Source: JBGLNJ01 sp964353405
GTDB lineage: Bacteria > Chloroflexota > Anaerolineae > Fen-1058
Assembly (NCBI GenBank): GCA_964353405.1
Contig: CAYGWJ010000279.1
Coordinates: 1 to 18,380, forward strand
Length of the DNA: 18,380 nt
Direction: 5' to 3'
Part shown: in pieces, positions 14,499 through 18,380 of the stretch
Position numbering within the stretch: position 1 is the first letter of the stretch
Layout of the letters: every line of letters starts with the position of its first letter
The notes under the pieces: generated by a model
What the model was told of the DNA's origin: nothing
Seen by the model: only the letters and a program-made list of their open reading frames with translations
Databases searched by the model: none
Position numbers and translations under genes: made by a program

Positions 14499-14644
14499 GG
14501 GCAACCCGATGTGGTTGCCCTTTGCGGGGGCAATCCGATGTGGGGTTGCCCTTTGTAGGGGCAACCCGATGTGGTTGCCCTTTGTAGGGGCAACCCGGTG
14601 TGGGGTTGCCTTTTGTAGGGGCAACCCGACGTGGTTGCCCTTGT
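14496..14644. repeat. Five tandem hairpin repeats between pncA and pncB
   Basis: Five head-to-tail units: 14496-14524 (29 bp), 14525-14555 (31), 14556-14584 (29), 14585-14615 (31), 14616-14644 (29). Each begins (T/C)(A/G)GGGGCAA and ends GGTTGCC(C/T)TTtG, with arms GGGCAACC and GGTTGCCC around a 6-base loop in the short type. Long and short types alternate; units 1+2 and 3+4 form two copies of a 60-bp higher-order repeat. The pncA stop TAG is the start of unit 1. In pncA-pncB mRNA this would form up to five consecutive stable hairpins, each followed by a short T run. There are no unique spacers, so it is not CRISPR. Confidence 0.9.
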
Positions 14645-14664
14645 ATGGCCAACGTGAGGGTGGG

Positions 14665-16011
14665 ATGAGCCTCTTTGACGGCAAGCGGTTGACGAACGAA
14701 ACCTTCAAGCTCGATATCGAGCGTATGCGGACTGGCTGGTATAGCGACAAGTATTTTGACAACATCACCGCCATGCTTGCCGCGTGCGCTGAGAGCGGCT
14801 ATCGGTACACAGGACATTTTCCGAATTTGCATGACGTGGATTTGTCGGACGTGGATGTGGGCAACCTGCAAGTGGAGATGCAGTGGTTCACGCGACGGCC
14901 GGGCACGACGGTCGTGGTGGGCGTGGACAAGGCGCTGGCGATGATCCGTGGTTGTGCTGGTTATATAGAGGGTGGCCACTTTATCGAGACATGGGATCGG
15001 CTCCAGGTTGAAGCGATCCACGACGGCGTCACGGTCACGTATAATGGCGACCCGCAACGCATCTTGCCCGTGCTCCGCGTGCGAGGGCGTTACCGCGACT
15101 ATGCCATGTTGGAAACGCCGACGCTGGGCATCCTCACGCGCGCCTCGCGCGTGGCCACCAATGTCTATCACACGTTCGTTGCCGCGCGCGGCAAGCCGGT
15201 GCTCTTTTTCCCCGCGCGGTTTGACGCCCATGAAGTCCAGGCCGCCGATGGCTATGCCTACAACATTGCCATTCAGCGCTTTAACGCTGACTTTGGCGGC
15301 CAGCTGGGCCCGTTTGTTTCGACCGACGCGCAGGGCGATTGGTGGGGCGGGGCCGGGGGAGGCACTGTGGCGCACGCGGCCATCGCGTGCTTCTTTGGCG
15401 ACACGGCCGCCGCGATGCTGGCTTTTGCCGCCACGCGGCCCCCGTCCATACCGCGCATTGCGCTGGTGGATTTCAATAACGACAGCGTGACGGACAGCCT
15501 GCGGACGCTCCAAGTCATGTTCGCCCGCTACCGCGAGTTGTTAGATCAGGGCGACGAGACTGAGGCGACCAAGTACCGGCTGTACGGCGTACGGCTTGAT
15601 ACGTCCGGCAGCGTGCGCGACGTATCGGTGCCGCCGCTGGGCGATGCCCTGCTCGACCTGGGCGTGACGCCGCGATTGGTCTTTAACGTTCGCAACGCGC
15701 TCGATCATGCCTGGGAAGCGTGGGACCTGCCAAAAGCCTGGCGCGAACGCGCCCGCGACTTTTGTCACCACGTTCGGATTGTGGTGAGCGGCGGCTTTAC
15801 GCCGGACAAGATCACGCGTTTTGAAAAGCTGGGCGTGCCCGCCGATATTTATGCCGTCGGCTCGTGGCTGTTCAATAACAGCGACCACGCCGGAACCGTT
15901 ACCGACTTTACCGCCGACGTGGTGCGGATCAAGGTCCACGAGGAATGGGTGGACATGGTCAAGGTGGGCCGCAAGCGCAGCGACAATCCTGATTTGCAAA
16001 CGGTGTGGTGA
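14665..16011 (+). CDS. pncB: Nicotinate phosphoribosyltransferase
   Basis: This enzyme joins nicotinate to PRPP, usually with ATP hydrolysis, giving nicotinate mononucleotide, and so completes the salvage begun by the nicotinamidase. The ATG at 14665 (MSLFDGKRLTNETFKLD) follows GAGGGTGGG; an in-frame open stretch reaches back through the repeats but has no ribosome site and is not family sequence. The 448 residues contain the expected blocks: ERMRTGWYSDKYFDN near 19-33, TPTLGILTRASRVATNVY near 151-168, DAQGDWWGGAGGGTVAHA near 221-238, VDFNNDS near 268-274, YGVRLDTSGSVRD near 307-319 and VSGGFTPDKI with ADIYAVGSWL near 374-402. Third gene of the operon. It converges on the SCP2-like gene with 16 bp between stops; a GAGGTTAACCTC palindrome (16010-16021) overlaps its TGA. 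Confidence 0.93.
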   Translation: MSLFDGKRLTNETFKLDIERMRTGWYSDKYFDNITAMLAACAESGYRYTGHFPNLHDVDLSDVDVGNLQVEMQWFTRRPGTTVVVGVDKALAMIRGCAGYIEGGHFIETWDRLQVEAIHDGVTVTYNGDPQRILPVLRVRGRYRDYAMLETPTLGILTRASRVATNVYHTFVAARGKPVLFFPARFDAHEVQAADGYAYNIAIQRFNADFGGQLGPFVSTDAQGDWWGGAGGGTVAHAAIACFFGDTAAAMLAFAATRPPSIPRIALVDFNNDSVTDSLRTLQVMFARYRELLDQGDETEATKYRLYGVRLDTSGSVRDVSVPPLGDALLDLGVTPRLVFNVRNALDHAWEAWDLPKAWRERARDFCHHVRIVVSGGFTPDKITRFEKLGVPADIYAVGSWLFNNSDHAGTVTDFTADVVRIKVHEEWVDMVKVGRKRSDNPDLQTVW

Positions 16012-16027
16012 GGTTAACCTCTCACTT

Positions 16028-16357
16028 TCACATCGCAAACCAGTTCGAGAAATTCATCAGCAGGCCCAGGTTGCCCGTAGCTTTGATCTTGCCGGACATG
16101 AACGCATTCATGGGGTTCAGCTCGCCACGTGCCACGGCCAGATAGTCGGCCGCCGCAGCCGTAATGGTGGCGGTCGGCGTGGGCGCTGCGCCCGGGCTCA
16201 CCTCACACTTGCCCTCGGCGACGCTGACGAACCATGACCCGCCGCCTTCGCCGGTCAAATTGAGTTGGATGACGGCCTGGATACCTTTGGCTTTGTCAGG
16301 CAAAAAGGCAGTCGGCATCTGTTGCATCAGTTGCTCGATCGTTGTTGGCTTGCCCAT
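16028..16357 (-). CDS. SCP2 (sterol carrier protein 2)-like lipid-binding protein
   Basis: A 109-residue single-domain protein. The ATG at 16357 has GAGGA 5 bases upstream; the open frame upstream of it lacks a ribosome site. The sequence follows the SCP2 fold: a helical start (TIEQLMQQMPTAFLPDKAKG), a central sheet (IQAVIQLNLTGEGGGSWFVSVAEGKCEVSPG) and the ending with NPMNAFMSGKIKATGNLGLLMNF, matching the SCP2 'F..GKI...G......' block. SCP2 domains bind lipids or fatty acyl chains in the cytoplasm; in bacteria the ligand is usually unknown. Monocistronic, divergent from the beta-lactamase-like gene with overlapping promoters. Confidence 0.88.
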   Translation of the reverse strand: MGKPTTIEQLMQQMPTAFLPDKAKGIQAVIQLNLTGEGGGSWFVSVAEGKCEVSPGAAPTPTATITAAAADYLAVARGELNPMNAFMSGKIKATGNLGLLMNFSNWFAM

Positions 16358-16428
16358 CTTTTCCTCACAGGCTGTGGTTTGTTCTGGAGCAGTGACTCTG
16401 CCCACTGCGGCCAAGTCACCCAGTGCAG

Positions 16429-16457
16429 AGTATAGGCGATTCGTCGGACGTTGTCAA
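16429..16457 (-). promoter_or_regulatory. Sigma-70-type promoter of the SCP2-like gene
   Basis: On the minus strand, TTGACA (16457-16452), a 17-bp spacer and TATACT (16434-16429), almost full consensus. It points to the gene starting at 16357. Its -35 lies between the -10 and the -35 zone of the plus-strand promoter, so the two should compete. Confidence 0.75.
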
Positions 16458-16460
16458 TTC

Positions 16461-16469
16461 TGATATAAT
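16461..16469 (+). promoter_or_regulatory. Extended -10 promoter and leader of the beta-lactamase-like gene
   Basis: TGATATAAT is a perfect extended -10 with no clear -35. The leader (about 16476-16585) holds a hairpin, ACACCC-CTCAA-GGGTGT (16496-16512), extended outward by GG/CC across one bulge. The leader stretch 16495-16519 is strongly complementary to 17930-17954 near the end of the same gene. Confidence 0.55.
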
Positions 16470-16585
16470 AGCGACGTTCGCCGCCTGGTCCTGGCACACC
16501 CCTCAAGGGTGTCCTGGGGATTGAAACAGACCGGTCCGGCGCTTGGCGAAAAACCTGACAGGTCTCCCCCCAACTTGGAGGTTAC

Positions 16586-18073
16586 GTGATCGAGCGTCGC
16601 AGAGGCACCAGCCGTGCGCAGGTCATCTTTGTCCTGCTCATCATCGCGATGGTCGTTTTTCTTGTGTGGCAATTCATCGCGTTCCAGGATGCGTTGGGCA
16701 AGATACCGAGTGGGTGGACGGTCGCCGGAGCGCCCGCCACAGGACTCAAGCCCCAGCAGGTTATTGTCAACCTGCGGGCGGTATTCAGCCAGACGGTGAC
16801 GCTCCAGTATCGAACCGAGACCTTGACGTTGGCGCCTCAAGAAGTGGATTTCAAGCTTGACGAGGCAGCCACCCTTGAAGCGATGAACGACGCCAAGACC
16901 GAGGTCGGCACGGGCGCGCGCGGATATTTGTATTATCTCTCGCAGCGCAAGCCGCCCCTGCGCGAGATTCCTGCCGCCGCCACGTTTTCCGAAGAAAAAC
17001 TGCGCGCGTTTCTCACGCGCGTGAGCGAGCGCTATGACCTGGCGCCCACTTCACCTACGCCCCTTATCGAAGAAATGCGGTTTGTCGCGGGCCAGCCGGG
17101 GACTGAGCTGGACATCTCGGCGTCCGTGCCGTCCATCGCGGCCGCGTTCCGCTCTGTGAGCAAGCGTCAGGCCAGCCTCGTCGTCAAAACGATCCCGCCG
17201 GTTCCGCCACGGCTCAAGCTCTTGAGTGATTTGCTCGAAGCCTATCTCAAGCGCCGCTTCAACGGTCAGGCGGGTGTCTTTATAAAGGACTTGTCTACAG
17301 GCGAAGAAATCGGCGTCAATGACGGCGCAGCTTTTTCCGGGCTGAGCCTGCTCAAGTTGCCCATCCTGGCCGAAACGTATCGCCGGTTGAGTGGCATGCC
17401 CGATGCGCCCACGCTTCAACTCATCTCGCAGACGGCCACCGCCGAGTCGAGCAACCAGCCGGCCAATACACTCTTGCAGCGCCTTGGCGACAGTGATGCT
17501 TACGTGGGCGCCGACCGGATCAATGCCTCACTGCGTTACCTGGGCCTGGTCAATACGTTCATCGCCATTCCCTATGACCAGAATGTGACGCCGCCGACCA
17601 TCGTCACACGCGCCAACTCGCGCCCGGATATTTACACCAGCCCCGATCCACGCATGCAGACCACGCCGCAAGACATGGGCCTCTGGTTCGAGATGGTTTA
17701 TCTCTGCGCGCGCGGAGGCGGGACGCTGAGACTGGCTTATCCCGACGGCATGACCTCGCAAAAGTGTTCCCAGTTGCTTGACCTGTTGAGCCAGGCCGCG
17801 CTCGCGGATCCGAGCAGCGGCACGCCCATGTTTATCCGCGCCGGGCTTCCGGCCGGGACACGGCTGGCGAACAAGTGGGCCTTTGATAAGGATGTGCGCG
17901 CCAACGCCGGGGTCGTGTTCACGTCCAACCCCCAGGGTACCCTTGAGGGGTATGGCGATTTTGTGCTGGTGATTTTCTTGCGCCGGACCAACTGGGGCGA
18001 TTGGCAGCAAGCCAGCTCTACGATGGCTGATATCACCGTGGCGGCGTACAATTATTTCACGCTGCGCCGGTAG
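16586..18073 (+). CDS. Membrane-anchored class A beta-lactamase-like serine hydrolase
   Basis: A 495-residue protein starting at a GTG with TTGGAGG 5 bases upstream. Residues 12-33 are a membrane anchor. Residues about 42-200 resemble the peptidoglycan-binding PG_binding_4 domain of VanW/YkuD-type proteins (GWTVAGAPATGLKPQQV..., and LAPQEVDFKLDEAATLEA). From about 212 the sequence is a class A beta-lactamase-like (Beta-lactamase2) domain: S254-L-L-K257 (catalytic SxxK) and S288-S-N290 (SDN position). The KTG position reads K430-W-A, and no equivalent of the class A general base Glu166 is seen before TTPQDMGLW. It is therefore more likely a cell-wall binding or processing protein than an antibiotic-destroying enzyme. 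It is preceded by its own promoter, and followed by a convergent gene 12 bp away. Confidence 0.82.
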   Translation: MIERRRGTSRAQVIFVLLIIAMVVFLVWQFIAFQDALGKIPSGWTVAGAPATGLKPQQVIVNLRAVFSQTVTLQYRTETLTLAPQEVDFKLDEAATLEAMNDAKTEVGTGARGYLYYLSQRKPPLREIPAAATFSEEKLRAFLTRVSERYDLAPTSPTPLIEEMRFVAGQPGTELDISASVPSIAAAFRSVSKRQASLVVKTIPPVPPRLKLLSDLLEAYLKRRFNGQAGVFIKDLSTGEEIGVNDGAAFSGLSLLKLPILAETYRRLSGMPDAPTLQLISQTATAESSNQPANTLLQRLGDSDAYVGADRINASLRYLGLVNTFIAIPYDQNVTPPTIVTRANSRPDIYTSPDPRMQTTPQDMGLWFEMVYLCARGGGTLRLAYPDGMTSQKCSQLLDLLSQAALADPSSGTPMFIRAGLPAGTRLANKWAFDKDVRANAGVVFTSNPQGTLEGYGDFVLVIFLRRTNWGDWQQASSTMADITVAAYNYFTLRR

Positions 18074-18085
18074 GCCATCCAATAC

Positions 18086-18380
18086 CTATGGGTTAATGAC
18101 CCGGCGCAATTCCTCGATATCCAGGTTGCCGCCGCTGACGACGACGCGTGTCAGTAGTCACGGGCGGTTTGACCGGCGGCAGCCAGCTCGGGCCAGCAGC
18201 GCACGGCAAAACCCGCCGCCGCAATCCCCACCGCGCCGGAACCTTCCGCGATCAAGTGATGCGCCTCGACCAGCCAGGCGATAGAAGTGCAGATATCTTG
18301 TTCCTCGACAAGCAAAATGTCGTCTGCCACCTGCGGGACGATCCCCAGGACACCCTTAGAGCGAATTCCAGTTGCATGTA
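18086..18380 (-). pseudogene. C-terminal part of a threonine dehydratase-like PLP enzyme, frameshifted (cut by window edge)
   Basis: Reading leftwards from the right edge, one frame gives VADDILLVEEQDI, then IAWLVEAHHLIAEGSGAVG, the conserved end of the catalytic domain of threonine/serine dehydratases (fold-type II PLP enzymes, deaminating threonine to 2-oxobutanoate). That frame stops at TGA 18153-18151. The family's next block, RVVVVSGGNLDIEELRRVI, is present directly downstream but in another frame, ending at TAG 18088-18086. So a frame change lies at about 18150-18165. Either the gene is damaged or the assembly has an indel. The upstream part of the gene is outside the window. It converges with the beta-lactamase-like gene. 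Confidence 0.65.

Noticed and set aside
14496..14644. CRISPR array
   Set aside because: The units are directly abutting palindromes with no unique spacers, and there are no cas genes nearby.
14509..14664. Repeat-encoded N-terminal extension of pncB (52 residues from an ATG at 14509, or 32 from 14569)
   Set aside because: The frame stays open only because the 60-bp unit is a multiple of three. There is no ribosome site, and the family sequence begins at the ATG at 14665, which has one.
14464..15513. Long minus-strand frame opposite pncB
   Set aside because: Antisense shadow of pncB, kept open by high GC and by the 60-bp repeat being a multiple of three.

Overview
The window looks like ordinary chromosomal DNA from a high-GC bacterium. 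Gene content fits a Chloroflexota (Anaerolineae-like) lineage: an NrtR-type regulator next to pncA and pncB, a nadK/recN cluster, a membrane-fusion protein made as a lipoprotein, a Thr/Pro-rich linker on a secreted protease, and many short GC-rich palindromic repeats between genes. That assignment is inference from style and content; there is no rRNA or other marker to settle it. No tRNA, rRNA, CRISPR array or transposase gene was seen.

Layout. Positions 1-984 (minus strand) hold recO and, 1 bp downstream, the start of a RecF/SMC-like AAA ATPase cut by the window edge. Positions 985-1459 are non-coding and contain an 88-bp imperfect palindrome with two inner hairpins, flanked by CTAGG direct repeats. 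A small unknown gene follows (1460-1735), then a gap with a good promoter and a folded leader. Positions 2172-7077 form a MacAB-like export operon: ABC ATPase, 940-residue FtsX/MacB-like permease, and lipoprotein adaptor. Positions 7151-10386 (minus strand) form a nadK - zinc-binding membrane protein - recN operon. A YtxH-like small protein (plus) converges on a large anchored HEFQH metalloprotease (minus, 10854-12941). Positions 13016-16011 are an NAD salvage operon, nrtR-pncA-pncB, with a near-consensus promoter and a palindrome just after the -10 that is the probable NrtR operator. An SCP2-like protein (minus) and a membrane-anchored class A beta-lactamase-like protein (plus) diverge from overlapping promoters. 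The right edge holds the frameshifted C-terminal end of a threonine dehydratase-like gene (minus).

The most unusual material is repeat DNA. Five hairpin repeats alternate 29/31 bp between pncA and pncB as a 60-bp higher-order unit. A related palindrome follows the permease. Heptamer tandem repeats (AGTGnnn) lie just after the adaptor gene and, in inverted orientation, inside the recN reading frame. Three consecutive repeat loci supply or contain the stop codon of the gene they follow. I did not find a clear new defence or mobile system. The best leads are the repeat/stop-codon association, the recN insertion, the 88-bp element and the NrtR-controlled operon with hairpins inside it.
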